Positions 52,454-60,691 of a stretch of 64,000 nucleotides of DNA are shown piece after piece. The stretch covers positions 5,772,001-5,836,000 of the forward strand of contig NZ_CP051293.1 of assembly GCF_013170805.1 (NCBI RefSeq). The letters run 5' to 3'. Below the pieces are notes generated by a model. It saw nothing but the letters and a program-made list of their open reading frames with translations. It had not been told where the DNA came from and did no database searches. The DNA comes from Mesorhizobium sp. NZP2077 (GTDB lineage Bacteria; Pseudomonadota; Alphaproteobacteria; Rhizobiales; Rhizobiaceae). Position numbers and translations under genes: made by a program. Every line of letters begins with the position of its first letter. Position 1 is the first letter of the stretch.

Positions 52454-53737
52454 ATGCTCGAAAACAGCCCGCCCCGGAGCCTCTACCGCGAAACGGCCGG
52501 CGGCACCGGCAACTACCCTGCCCTTGCCGGCGTGCAGCGAGCTAGGGTCGCCATTGTCGGCGGTGGCTTCACGGGCCTTTCGACCGCCCTGCACCTGGCG
52601 GAAGCCGGCGACGACGTTGTCGTGCTCGAAGCCCAGCAGCCGGGCTGGGGCGCGTCTGGCCGGAATGGCGGCCAGGTCAATCCCGGCCTCAAATACGATC
52701 CCGATACGATCGAGGCGATGTTCGGCCCCGAGCTTGGGCCGCGCATGATCGATTTCTCCTATGGCGCGCCGGATTTCACCTTCGGCCTCATCAGGCGCCT
52801 GTCGATCGCCTGCGAGGCGCGGCAGAACGGCACCATACGCGCGGCCATCCGGCCGAAGCCGGAAACCGCGGTGCGGACCACGGCCGCGCAATGCGAACGG
52901 CGGGGCATGCCGGTCCGCCTGCTGGACGCACAGGCGATGGCGGGGCGTACCGGAACGGACAGATACATATCCGGCATGTTCGACGCCCGCGGTGGCGACC
53001 TCCACCCCTTGAAATACGCACTTGGCCTGGCAGCCGCAGCCAAGAGCGCCGACGCGCGGGTATTCGGCGGCAGCGAAGTGCTTTCGCTGAAGAGGGAGGC
53101 CGGACGATGGCTTCTCAAAACCGCGAACGGCGCTGTCAGCGCCGAGAAGGTTCTTATCGCGACCAATGGCTATACCGGAGCCCTGTGGCCGGGTCTGGAG
53201 CAATCGCTGGTTCCGGTGTTCAGTGCGATCGCAGCGACCGAACCGCTTGCGCCGGCGGTCGCAGCCCAAATTCTCCCCGAAAGACCCGTGCTCTACGAGG
53301 CCGGCAACATCACCGTGTACTACCGCATCGACGCCGAGAGGCGCCTGCTCATGGGCGGCCGGGGGCCGATGAAACCCATCGGCGATGCTTCCGCCATCCG
53401 CTACCTCACCGACTATGCGCTGCGGCTCTGGCCGGCGCTTGCGGGAACACGCTGGACGTATGCCTGGAACGGCCGGGTGGCGATCACCAAGGACCATCTT
53501 CTGCACATTCACGAGCCGGAAGACGGCGTGCTGATCTGCCTTGGCTACAACGGCCGTGGCGTCGCCATGGCTTCGGCGATGGGCGCCGTCTTGGCGCAGC
53601 GCCTGCGCGGCGATGAGACGTCGCCGTTTCCCATGCCGACATCGCCGCTCAAGCCAATCCGGTTTCACCGCTTCTGGCCGCTGGGGGTAAAGGCCGCGAT
53701 CTTTTCGGGACGGCTGAAGGACCGCTTCGGCATCTAA
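52454..53737 (+). CDS. FAD-dependent oxidoreductase (PuuB-like)
   Basis: A 427-aa DAO-family flavoprotein with the nucleotide motif VAIVGGGFTGLSTALHLAEAG and the GASGRNGGQVNPGLKYD segment characteristic of gamma-glutamylputrescine oxidase-like enzymes. ATG 52454 is used; an open frame continues upstream to 52340 over the aminotransferase stop but has no homology. It lies downstream of the aminotransferase on the same strand and probably oxidises an amine or amino acid. Confidence 0.85.
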   Translation: MLENSPPRSLYRETAGGTGNYPALAGVQRARVAIVGGGFTGLSTALHLAEAGDDVVVLEAQQPGWGASGRNGGQVNPGLKYDPDTIEAMFGPELGPRMIDFSYGAPDFTFGLIRRLSIACEARQNGTIRAAIRPKPETAVRTTAAQCERRGMPVRLLDAQAMAGRTGTDRYISGMFDARGGDLHPLKYALGLAAAAKSADARVFGGSEVLSLKREAGRWLLKTANGAVSAEKVLIATNGYTGALWPGLEQSLVPVFSAIAATEPLAPAVAAQILPERPVLYEAGNITVYYRIDAERRLLMGGRGPMKPIGDASAIRYLTDYALRLWPALAGTRWTYAWNGRVAITKDHLLHIHEPEDGVLICLGYNGRGVAMASAMGAVLAQRLRGDETSPFPMPTSPLKPIRFHRFWPLGVKAAIFSGRLKDRFGI

Positions 53738-54591
53738 CGCGACAAGCCTGCCCGGCCTGACGGCCGCCGGATGGCGACGGCTTCGTCTCCTAACTTCGGA
53801 AATGCGTCGCCGGCCGGCGCGTTGGCCCAGCTCTGCAAGGTCTGGCCGCCGTCGATCAGCCAGTCGACGCCGGTGACGTGCCTTGCCTCGTCCGAGGCGA
53901 GGAAGGCTACGGCAGCCGCGACATCGTCGGGCTGGCCGATGCGGCGCAGCGGGATGCGGTCGGCGAAATGCTGGACGCTGCTCTTGAAATCGCCGGCGCC
54001 GGAAGCCGGCACGCCGAGCGTCGTCTCGATCACGCCGGGGCAGATGGCATTGACGCGTATGCCGTAAGGCGCGGCATCGAGCGCCGCGACCCGCGTCAGT
54101 CCGACCACGCCGTGTTTGGAGGCGACATAGCCGGCGCCACCCGCAAGCACGTCCCAACCGGCCATGGATGAGCCCATATTGACGATCGAGCCGCCGGTCC
54201 CGGCCTTGATCATCGCCTGGAGCGATGCCTGCAGGACGAGGAAGATGCCACGCAGATTGATGCGGATGATGGTGTCCCAATCCTCGACCGGCAGTTCGTG
54301 CACGGGAGCGACAGCGCCCGAAATGCCGGCATTGTTGAACACGACGTCCAGCCCGCCAAATGTCTCGACGGTCTTTTCGACAGCACCGCGCACATTCGTC
54401 TCGTCGGTGACGTCGGCTTCGATGGCGATGGTGCTGTCGCCGAGAGAGCGCGCCAGTTCGCGCGCCGCCGCGCCGTTGCGGTCGACAATGGCGACCCGCG
54501 CGCCTTCGTCGAGGAAACGCCGGACCGCCGCACTGCCTATGGCGCCGGCGCCGCCGGTGATAAGGACCTTCTTCTGGTCGAACCGTTTCAT
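53734..54591 (-). CDS. SDR family oxidoreductase
   Basis: A 285-aa short-chain dehydrogenase: TGGAGAIG cofactor loop, NNAGISG, catalytic Ser in MGSSMAGWDVLAGG and YVASK. An unusual C-terminal tail of about 30 residues follows the DGGQTLQ end. ATG at 54591 is chosen; it overlaps the epimerase stop by 4 nt. It ends 4 nt inside the convergent PuuB-like gene. Its promoter (epimerase start) carries a motif shared with the neighbouring cyclic-amide cassette. Confidence 0.88.
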   Translation of the reverse strand: MKRFDQKKVLITGGAGAIGSAAVRRFLDEGARVAIVDRNGAAARELARSLGDSTIAIEADVTDETNVRGAVEKTVETFGGLDVVFNNAGISGAVAPVHELPVEDWDTIIRINLRGIFLVLQASLQAMIKAGTGGSIVNMGSSMAGWDVLAGGAGYVASKHGVVGLTRVAALDAAPYGIRVNAICPGVIETTLGVPASGAGDFKSSVQHFADRIPLRRIGQPDDVAAAVAFLASDEARHVTGVDWLIDGGQTLQSWANAPAGDAFPKLGDEAVAIRRPSGRAGLSR

Positions 54592-55442
54592 CCCTCGGTC
54601 TCCGGCGTTGGATAGGAACGCCATGAATGCTGCGGCTCGAAGCCGAGCGTTTCGCGCGCGTGGATCGTATCGAGCACGGAACCGAAACCGGCAATCGGCC
54701 GCGACAGGGCGACGCCGGGATAGACCCGGCGCACCAGCGCTTCGGTTTCCTCTTCCATGAAGGTGTCGGCAGCGCTGAGCAGGACGCGAAGATGGCCGTC
54801 GCCTTGCCATTCGAGCGCCCGCAGGAAGCCTTGCCCGGCATCGCGCGCGTCGAGATAGGCCCACAGGTCGCGGGCGCTGTCGGCCGTGGCGCGGCGCGGA
54901 CCGACGCCGGCGAAGAAGGATTGCGGGGTCTGGATCCATGGCATGCGGATGCTGACCGCCGAAAAGGCACTTCTGCGCACCGCCGCGTCGACGATTTCCT
55001 CACCCAGCCATTTCGACAGGGCGTACGGGTCCTGCGCGCCAACCGGGTGGTTCATGTCGACCGGCAGATAGGGCGGAACGACCGTCTTCTCGAAGAAGGG
55101 ATAGCCGAAGACGCTGAAGGACGAGGCATAGACGAAGCGCCTGATGCCGGCCAAGGCGGCTGCCTCGACGACATTGTAGGCGGTCGCGACATTGGTCCTG
55201 AACACCTCGCCGCCGGCGCGCCCGGTCGGCCGCGGAATGGCCGCGATGTGCACGACAGCATCGCAATCTCGCACCAGCTGCAGGGTCGACCCCAGATCCG
55301 TCAGGTCAGCGGTGGCGTGCCGCCAAGGTGCCGCGCCCGGCGCCACAGTATCGATGCCCGTCACATCATGTCCGGCCGCGACCAGCGCCGCCGCGACATG
55401 GCGGCCAAGCAGGCCACTTGATCCGGTAACGATCGTCCTCAT
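54588..55442 (-). CDS. NAD(P)-dependent epimerase/dehydratase family protein
   Basis: A 284-aa extended SDR: TGSSGLLG nucleotide loop, HIAAIPRPTG, YASSFSVFG and catalytic DPYALSK (Tyr/Lys). It is the first gene of a two-gene operon with the SDR downstream. The upstream region (55481-55498) contains one copy of the promoter motif also found before the cysteine hydrolase, PF06684 and BMP-transporter genes, suggesting a shared regulon. Confidence 0.85.
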   Translation of the reverse strand: MRTIVTGSSGLLGRHVAAALVAAGHDVTGIDTVAPGAAPWRHATADLTDLGSTLQLVRDCDAVVHIAAIPRPTGRAGGEVFRTNVATAYNVVEAAALAGIRRFVYASSFSVFGYPFFEKTVVPPYLPVDMNHPVGAQDPYALSKWLGEEIVDAAVRRSAFSAVSIRMPWIQTPQSFFAGVGPRRATADSARDLWAYLDARDAGQGFLRALEWQGDGHLRVLLSAADTFMEEETEALVRRVYPGVALSRPIAGFGSVLDTIHARETLGFEPQHSWRSYPTPETEG

Positions 55443-55480
55443 GTCTCAGCCCTCGGCCCGGCTTGGTCCGGACAATCTGA

Positions 55481-55498
55481 CATCATTGATGGTCATAC
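55481..55498 (-). promoter_or_regulatory. Shared operator motif, copy 1
   Basis: The minus strand reads GTATGACCATCAATGATG, 39 nt before the epimerase ATG. It matches 14 of 18 positions of the copy at 55642-55659 and resembles those at 59356 and 59481. Candidate site for the MarR protein at 56367. Confidence 0.45.
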
Positions 55499-55641
55499 AA
55501 ATCGAACACCTGATCGGTGTTTCTTGTCAACGTGATTTCGTGGCAAAAAGCAATGTAGGCCTGTCTCGGAGCGGCTTGCGCAGCCTCGGCAATCAGGCTT
55601 TGCTTCGAACGGGATTGACTTGGCATCTGCGACAGTTTTTT

Positions 55642-55659
55642 GTATGAGTATCAACGATC
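55642..55659 (+). promoter_or_regulatory. Shared operator motif, copy 2
   Basis: GTATGAGTATCAACGATC lies 17-34 nt upstream of the cysteine hydrolase ATG (55676), overlapping the expected promoter-proximal region. Shares ATCAACGA with the copy at 59481. Confidence 0.45.
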
Positions 55660-55675
55660 GACAAAGGAGTCCGCC

Positions 55676-56320
55676 ATGGCCGTGGACGTTTTTTCCTCAC
55701 ATCGGCACGATGACGCGATGCGCCTTGATCCGCAACGCGCAGCCATTATCGTCATCGATATGGTCAACGAGTTCTGCAAACCGGGCGGGGCCATGGTCCT
55801 GCCGGGATATGAGGCGCTGGTGGCGCCGCAGCTGGCTGTTATCGAGGCGGCGCGCGCGCGCGGCGTGCCGGTGATCTGGGTTCATGATGCACACCGGCCG
55901 GGCATGCGCCGCGAGCGCGAATGGGTCAAGCGCACGCCGCATTGCGTGGAGGGCAGCTGGGGACCGGAAATCATCGAAGACCTCGGCGCCCGCGATGACG
56001 AGATCCATGTCATCAAGCGGCGCTATTCGGCCTTCTTTCAGACCGACCTCGATCTAACGCTGAAGGACATGCAGGTCGACCAGTTGGTCATCTTCGGCGT
56101 GGTCACCAACATTTGCGTGCGTTCGACCGTCCACGACGCCTTTTTCCAGGGCTATGAAGTGGTGGTGCCGAGCGATTGCTGCGCGGCGACGGGACCGCGC
56201 GAACAGGAAAGCTCGCTCTACGACATAGCAACGCATTTCGGCTTGGTCAGCGATTCGGCTGATGTCGTCGCGGCCCTTCGTGATGGGACGTCGCTGCAAC
56301 CGACTGAAGTCGCGGCCTGA
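55676..56320 (+). CDS. Cysteine hydrolase (isochorismatase family)
   Basis: A 214-aa isochorismatase-fold hydrolase with the full amidase triad: D28 (VIDMVNEF), K114 (VIKRRY) and nucleophile C147 (GVVTNICVR, with the cis-peptide VT). Relatives such as maleamate amidohydrolase, N-carbamoylsarcosine amidase and biuret hydrolase split linear amides. ATG 55676 with a AAAGGAG ribosome site is used. It is the first gene of the cassette, with a MarR regulator and an enamidase-like amidohydrolase after it, so a late linear-amide step in ring degradation is likely. Confidence 0.87.
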   Translation: MAVDVFSSHRHDDAMRLDPQRAAIIVIDMVNEFCKPGGAMVLPGYEALVAPQLAVIEAARARGVPVIWVHDAHRPGMRREREWVKRTPHCVEGSWGPEIIEDLGARDDEIHVIKRRYSAFFQTDLDLTLKDMQVDQLVIFGVVTNICVRSTVHDAFFQGYEVVVPSDCCAATGPREQESSLYDIATHFGLVSDSADVVAALRDGTSLQPTEVAA

Positions 56321-56366
56321 ACGATCCAAAGCCAGTGGCATCCGAGACAGGCAACAGGAGTGCGGT

Positions 56367-56915
56367 TTGACGACCGAAACGAAATCCGAGAAAAGCACGA
56401 CACCGAAGCGGCAACGTGGCAACGCGGAACCACTGACGCGCGAGCAGGTGCTGGAGCGATACGCCGGGACCGGCTACGCGTTGGACGAGCACCCGGCGCA
56501 CGTCATCCGCAAGGCGCATCAGCGCGCAACGCTGCGTTTCCAACAGGTCATGACCGGCGAAGATCTTTCGCCGACCCAGTTTGCAGCCCTTGCCACGATC
56601 CTCAAACATGGCGAAGTCTCGCAGAACCATCTCGGCCGGCTGACGGCGATGGATCCGTCAACCATCAGCATCGTCATGCGCAAGCTGCTTAAACACGAAC
56701 TGATCACGCGCAGCGCCTCCGACACCGACCAGCGCCTGTCGATGATCGCCCTGACCGAAAAAGGCACCGAATACACGCTCGAGCGGCTCGCACGCAGCGT
56801 CGAGGTCGGCCGGCGCTTCCTGTCGCCGCTGTCACCCGCCGAGCAGGCGACGCTACTTCGCCTGCTCAAGCGCATCAATGACGACGATCCATCGAATGGC
56901 GACAGCGGCAAGTAG
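56367..56915 (+). CDS. MarR family transcriptional regulator
   Basis: A 182-aa MarR regulator. TTG at 56367 with a CAGGAG ribosome site is chosen because the frame has no other good start. Winged helix (LSPTQFAALATILKHGEVSQ, DPSTISIVMRKLLKHELI, RSASDTDQRLSMIALTEKG) at about residues 70-145. It lies between the cysteine hydrolase and enamidase genes; MarR proteins control nicotinate and aromatic catabolism in other bacteria. Probably binds the shared motif found in four nearby promoters. Confidence 0.86.
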   Translation: MTTETKSEKSTTPKRQRGNAEPLTREQVLERYAGTGYALDEHPAHVIRKAHQRATLRFQQVMTGEDLSPTQFAALATILKHGEVSQNHLGRLTAMDPSTISIVMRKLLKHELITRSASDTDQRLSMIALTEKGTEYTLERLARSVEVGRRFLSPLSPAEQATLLRLLKRINDDDPSNGDSGK

Positions 56916-56956
56916 GCCGCGTCCAGACCTTTCCATACCAGCAGAAGTGAGATCCG

Positions 56957-58150
56957 ATGTCGTCCGACCCCAAGTCGTCTGCCAGCACGCTCGTCGTCCG
57001 CAATATCGGCCTCATGCTGAGCGGCGACCTCGGCCAGCCGATCCTCGACGCCGACACCATCGTCGTGACCGATGGGCGCATTACAGGCATTGGCAAGGCT
57101 GATGACGTCGACAGCGGCAATGCGGCGACCATCATCGACGCGATGGGCTGCGCGGTCGCACCGGGGCTCATCGACAACCATGCTCATCCGGTGGCCGGCG
57201 ACTGGACGCCACGGCAGAACCAGATCGGCTGGATGGATTCGACCGTGCATGGCGGCGTCACCACGATCATTTCGGCAGGAGAGGTCCACACGCCGGGCCG
57301 CCCGCGCGACCTGGTCGGCCTGAAGGCACTGGCGATCGCGGCGCAGCGCACCTTCTCCAATTTCCGCCCCAACGGCATGAAGATCCTGGCCGGCGCGCCC
57401 ATCCTGGAACACGGCCTGGTCGAGGATGACTTCCGATACCTCGCCGAGGCCGGCGTGACACTTGTCGGCGAGGTCGGTCTTGGCGGCGTCAAGGACGGTC
57501 CGACCGGCCGGCAGATGATCGCCTGGGCGCGCAAATACGGCATGACCTCGATGACCCACACAGGCGGCCCGTCCCTGCCCGGCTCCGGCCGCATCGGTGC
57601 CGATGTCGTGCTGGAAGTCGACGCCGACGTCGTTGCCCACGTCAACGGCGGGCCGACGGCGCTTCCCGAGGCCGAGATCCGGCAGATCTGCGAGAACGGC
57701 TCGCGCGCGCTTGAAATCGTCCACAATGGCAATCTGCGAACGGGGCTGTTCGTGCTCGACCTCGCAAGGCAGCGCGGCGAGCTTGCGCGCGTCATCCTCG
57801 GCACCGACAGCCCGGCCGGATCCGGCGTACAGCCGCTCGGCATTTTGAGGACGCTGACCATGCTGGCTTCGTTGGGCGGCATCGCGCCGGAAGTGGCATT
57901 CTGTCTCGCCAGCGGCAACACGGCGCGCGTGCGCGGACTGGCCGACCGCGGCATCATCGAGGCCGGCCGCGCCGCCGACCTGATCTTCATCGATCAGGCA
58001 ATGGGCGGCGCCGGTGACGGGCTGCTCGACAGCGTCGCGCTCGGCAATCTGCCTGGCATCGGCATGGTCGTCATCGATGGCGAGGTGCGGACCGGCCGGA
58101 GCCGCAACACCCCGCCGGCAATGCGGGTGCCGGAAGTTCGGGCTGCCTGA
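56957..58150 (+). CDS. Amidohydrolase, enamidase-like
   Basis: A 397-aa amidohydrolase-superfamily enzyme. The metal-binding pair is H75/H77 in NHAHPVAGDWTP; further motifs are MTHTGGPSLPGS, HVNGGPTALPE and GTDSPAGSGVQPLG (metal Asp). The GMKILAGAPILEHGLVEDD and VNGGPT segments resemble enamidase, which opens 6-oxo-tetrahydronicotinate in anaerobic nicotinate degradation. ATG 56957. A ring-opening cyclic amidase role fits the cysteine hydrolase upstream. Hydantoinase-like activity is an alternative. Confidence 0.8.
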   Translation: MSSDPKSSASTLVVRNIGLMLSGDLGQPILDADTIVVTDGRITGIGKADDVDSGNAATIIDAMGCAVAPGLIDNHAHPVAGDWTPRQNQIGWMDSTVHGGVTTIISAGEVHTPGRPRDLVGLKALAIAAQRTFSNFRPNGMKILAGAPILEHGLVEDDFRYLAEAGVTLVGEVGLGGVKDGPTGRQMIAWARKYGMTSMTHTGGPSLPGSGRIGADVVLEVDADVVAHVNGGPTALPEAEIRQICENGSRALEIVHNGNLRTGLFVLDLARQRGELARVILGTDSPAGSGVQPLGILRTLTMLASLGGIAPEVAFCLASGNTARVRGLADRGIIEAGRAADLIFIDQAMGGAGDGLLDSVALGNLPGIGMVVIDGEVRTGRSRNTPPAMRVPEVRAA

Positions 58151-58153
58151 CGG

Positions 58154-58738
58154 TCAGCTCACACCGTCAACCCCGACGATCTTGTCCTTGGTCAGCCCGC
58201 CGACGCGCGGATGCGGCCTGCCGGAATCGGTGACGGCGATGGCGACGACGATCTCGTCGGCGCGCGGTGCATCGGGAACGCGGACCTCCATGCCGTCGAA
58301 ATGGCTGCGCACCTTCGCCGCGTCCTTGTGGCCGAGCGGAATGTCGAGCGGCACGCCGAGACCGCCGCGCTTCTTCGATGAGGGAATGAGCGCGGCGCCC
58401 TTGCCCAGCACGTCGCGGAACGGAGCGCCGAGCGTCGGGTGAAGGATGGCGGCGGCATGTTCCAGCTCGCCGTCGGCGCCAACGGCGGCTGCCTTGCCGA
58501 AACTCTCGACCTCACCGCCGGCAATGCCAAGCGCAGCCACCGCACGCCCGGGCAGGAGGTCGCCCAGCGCTTCGCCGATCGCGCTCAACGCTGACAGATC
58601 CTCGACAAACGTGCCGGCATAAGGGTTGCGGATCACCGCGATCGCCGCGGCACGCCGCGTCGGCGGGTCGACGGGGCGTCCGCCTTCGATCCGGGTCTCC
58701 TCGACGACGGTTATGATGCGGCGGATTTCCACGCTCAT
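58154..58738 (-). CDS. PF06684 (amino acid synthesis family) protein, copy B
   Basis: A 194-aa protein of the PF06684 family (formerly DUF1185, chorismate-mutase-like fold known from a structure, function unproven). It shares with the upstream gene the blocks NPYAGTFVED, GELEHAA, PSSKKRGG, VRSHFDGMEVRVPDAPRADE and RVGGL at the same positions. Its ATG overlaps the upstream stop by 4 nt. Two divergent copies in tandem suggests a hetero-oligomer. The gene is 3 nt from the convergent enamidase-like stop. Confidence 0.82.
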   Translation of the reverse strand: MSVEIRRIITVVEETRIEGGRPVDPPTRRAAAIAVIRNPYAGTFVEDLSALSAIGEALGDLLPGRAVAALGIAGGEVESFGKAAAVGADGELEHAAAILHPTLGAPFRDVLGKGAALIPSSKKRGGLGVPLDIPLGHKDAAKVRSHFDGMEVRVPDAPRADEIVVAIAVTDSGRPHPRVGGLTKDKIVGVDGVS

Positions 58739-59319
58739 CGCAATCCGTCCTCGCCCTTAATGTCGGCCGCCGCCAGACCGCCGACGCGCGCATGAACGCG
58801 CGCGCCGGTCGTCATCGCCAGGATGACCGCCATCTCGTCGCTGCGCGGCGCGTCACCAACGCCGATTTCGATCGCGTCGAAATGGCTGCGCACATAGGAA
58901 GCGTTGATGTGGGTGATCGGAATGTCGATGCGCGTCCCGGGGCCGCCGACCTTCTTGGTCGAAGGCACGATGGCCTTGGCGTCGCCAAGAAGTTCGCGCA
59001 TCGCATAGCCGCCCGGATTGTGCCAGAGCGCGCCGTGTTCAAGTTCGCCGGCAGCGCCGACGATGGCACCCTTGCCATAGCCTTCGACAGCGGCGACGCC
59101 GTCGCCCAAGGCATCGATCAGGCGCCGCGCCATTTCGAGGCCGAGCGGCTTCAGATCCTCCATGAAGCCGGCGATCTCCTCGACGTAGCGTCCGGCAAAA
59201 GGGTTGGCGATGACGGCGACGATGGCGCCGCGCTTGGGCGGGCGTGCCGCGGGCGGCCCGCCCTCATGGAAGATCTCCTCGACCTGGACCAGAAATTTCC
59301 TGACCACCACAGCTGGCAT
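58735..59319 (-). CDS. PF06684 (amino acid synthesis family) protein, copy A
   Basis: A 194-aa paralogue of the neighbouring gene: NPFAGRYVEEIA, GELEHGALWHNPGG, PSTKKVGGPGT, VRSHFDAIEIGVGDAPRSDE and ARVGGLAAADIKG. With ATG 59319 (GAAGGA ribosome site) both copies have equal length. It differs from copy B by a WHNPGG in place of ILHPTL. It is first in the two-gene operon, preceded by one motif copy (59356-59373), divergent from the BMP transporter. Role in ring opening or hydrolysis is an inference from context. Confidence 0.82.
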   Translation of the reverse strand: MPAVVVRKFLVQVEEIFHEGGPPAARPPKRGAIVAVIANPFAGRYVEEIAGFMEDLKPLGLEMARRLIDALGDGVAAVEGYGKGAIVGAAGELEHGALWHNPGGYAMRELLGDAKAIVPSTKKVGGPGTRIDIPITHINASYVRSHFDAIEIGVGDAPRSDEMAVILAMTTGARVHARVGGLAAADIKGEDGLR

Positions 59320-59355
59320 TGCGCGTATCCTTCGTCCCGTCACTCGTGAAAACTC

Positions 59356-59373
59356 GTTAGAGTATCAACAATT
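59356..59373 (+). promoter_or_regulatory. Shared operator motif, copy 3
   Basis: GTTAGAGTATCAACAATT, 37 nt upstream of the PF06684 copy A start. GAGTATCAAC is identical to that in copy 2. Confidence 0.45.
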
Positions 59374-59480
59374 ATGCATCGCGATATTTGTCAAGCGCAG
59401 AGGTGGAAGGACGCGGGTGACGGGCCTGAGAAAACTGCATCGGATGACGATTGACAGCCTGTTTAGCCGCTCCTAAACTC

Positions 59481-59498
59481 ATATGACCATCAACGAAC
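59481..59498 (+). promoter_or_regulatory. Shared operator motif, copy 4
   Basis: ATATGACCATCAACGAAC, 78 nt upstream of the BMP-type binding-protein ATG. TATGACCATCAA is identical to copy 1. Confidence 0.45.
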
Positions 59499-59575
59499 TT
59501 GCCAGCATTCCGGCGATATGTGGGGGATGGTCAAGGCGTGGCTTCAAAAGCTGAAAAAAGCTGAAGGGGAATAAC

Positions 59576-60580
59576 ATGACAAGGGCGCTCAAGAGTTTGT
59601 TTCTGGCCGGCACGATGCTGGCCGTTTCGTTGGGATCGGCCGCCGCACAGGCCAAGGTTTCGGTGGCCGCCATCTCGGGATATTTTGCCCAGGGCTTTGG
59701 CGTTTCGATCGTCAACGGCCTCAACAAGGCCAAGACCGATTTCGGCATCGACCTCAAGCTGGTCGACACCGGCAATCGCGCTTTGGACTATGAGGAGCAG
59801 TTCGAAAACCTCGCCAAGGGCAAACAGTACGACCTCATCTTCGTGATGGGCTGGGAGCTGGTGGATTCGCTGCAGAAGGTCAGCAAGGAATACCCTGACC
59901 AGCGCTTCGTCTTCATCGATGGCGTGCTCGACAACCCCAAGATGATCTACGCCAACTTCGCCGAAGAACAGGGCTCCTTCGTCGCTGGTGCGCTGGCCAG
60001 CATGATCGAGGCCAAGGGCAGCGAATTTCCCAAAATCGGCGACGGCAAGGCAATCGGCTTCGTCGGCGGCCGCGACATCCCGGTGATCCGCAACTTCCTC
60101 GGCGGCTACGAGCAAGGTGCCAAATACGCAGCGCCCGATGTGAAGGTGAACTCGGTGTTCGCCGGCACCTTTGATGACCCGGCCAAGGGCAGCGAGCTTG
60201 CCCAGGCGCTGTACGGCCAAGGTTCCGACATCGTCTACAACGTCGCCGGCCCGACCGGCGAAGGCGTGATGCAGGCGAGTGCCGCCGCCGACAAATATTC
60301 GATCGGCGTCGATATCGACATGTGCGGCACGGCCCCCGGAAATGTGCTCGGCAGCATGCTGAAGCGCGGCGACATCGCCGTCTACACGCTGATCAAGGAC
60401 GAGGTCGGCGGCAACAAGGTCACCGCCGGCACCCGCACCTTCGACCTGGCCTCTGGCGGCGTCGAGTTCAAGGTCTGCGACGACATCGCGCCGAAGATCC
60501 CGGCCGACGTGACGACCAAGCTGGACGAGATCAAGAAGGGCATCCTCGACGGCAAGATCGTGATCGCCAAGGCGAAATAA
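59576..60580 (+). CDS. BMP family ABC transporter substrate-binding protein
   Basis: A 334-aa periplasmic protein of the basic membrane protein (BMP/PnrA) family, with a signal peptide to AAAQA near residue 26. Family segments: VSIVNGLNKAKTDFG, DLIFVMGWELVDSLQKVS, FVGGRDIPVIRNFLGGYEQG and NVAGPTGEGVMQ. Such proteins bind nucleosides or other small rings. It heads an importer with the ATPase at 60692 and permeases at 62254 and 63285, consistent with uptake of a nucleobase-like or cyclic amide compound for the adjacent cassette. Confidence 0.9.
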   Translation: MTRALKSLFLAGTMLAVSLGSAAAQAKVSVAAISGYFAQGFGVSIVNGLNKAKTDFGIDLKLVDTGNRALDYEEQFENLAKGKQYDLIFVMGWELVDSLQKVSKEYPDQRFVFIDGVLDNPKMIYANFAEEQGSFVAGALASMIEAKGSEFPKIGDGKAIGFVGGRDIPVIRNFLGGYEQGAKYAAPDVKVNSVFAGTFDDPAKGSELAQALYGQGSDIVYNVAGPTGEGVMQASAAADKYSIGVDIDMCGTAPGNVLGSMLKRGDIAVYTLIKDEVGGNKVTAGTRTFDLASGGVEFKVCDDIAPKIPADVTTKLDEIKKGILDGKIVIAKAK

Positions 60581-60614
60581 GCCAGCAGCAGCGCATCCCT
60601 CCCAAGAAAGCGCT

Positions 60615-60642
60615 ACACTGATCCGCCGCGGCGGATCAGTGT
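60615..60642. promoter_or_regulatory. 28-bp perfect palindrome between binding-protein and ATPase genes
   Basis: A perfect 14+14-bp palindrome: left arm ACACTGATCCGCCG (60615-60628) and its complement immediately after (60629-60642). No T-run follows. It lies 35 nt after the BMP-protein stop, the same arrangement as the hairpin at 6247, and probably protects or separates the binding-protein message. Confidence 0.65.
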
Positions 60643-60691
60643 CCAATCTTCGAAAGCTCGCAATCTGCGAGAGCCCCAACCTGCGAGAGCA

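Noticed and set aside
52271..55042. 923-aa open frame on the minus strand
   Set aside because: It spans several real genes (PuuB-like, SDR, epimerase) in the wrong frame or strand, and only Arg/Gly-rich shadow sequence is seen.
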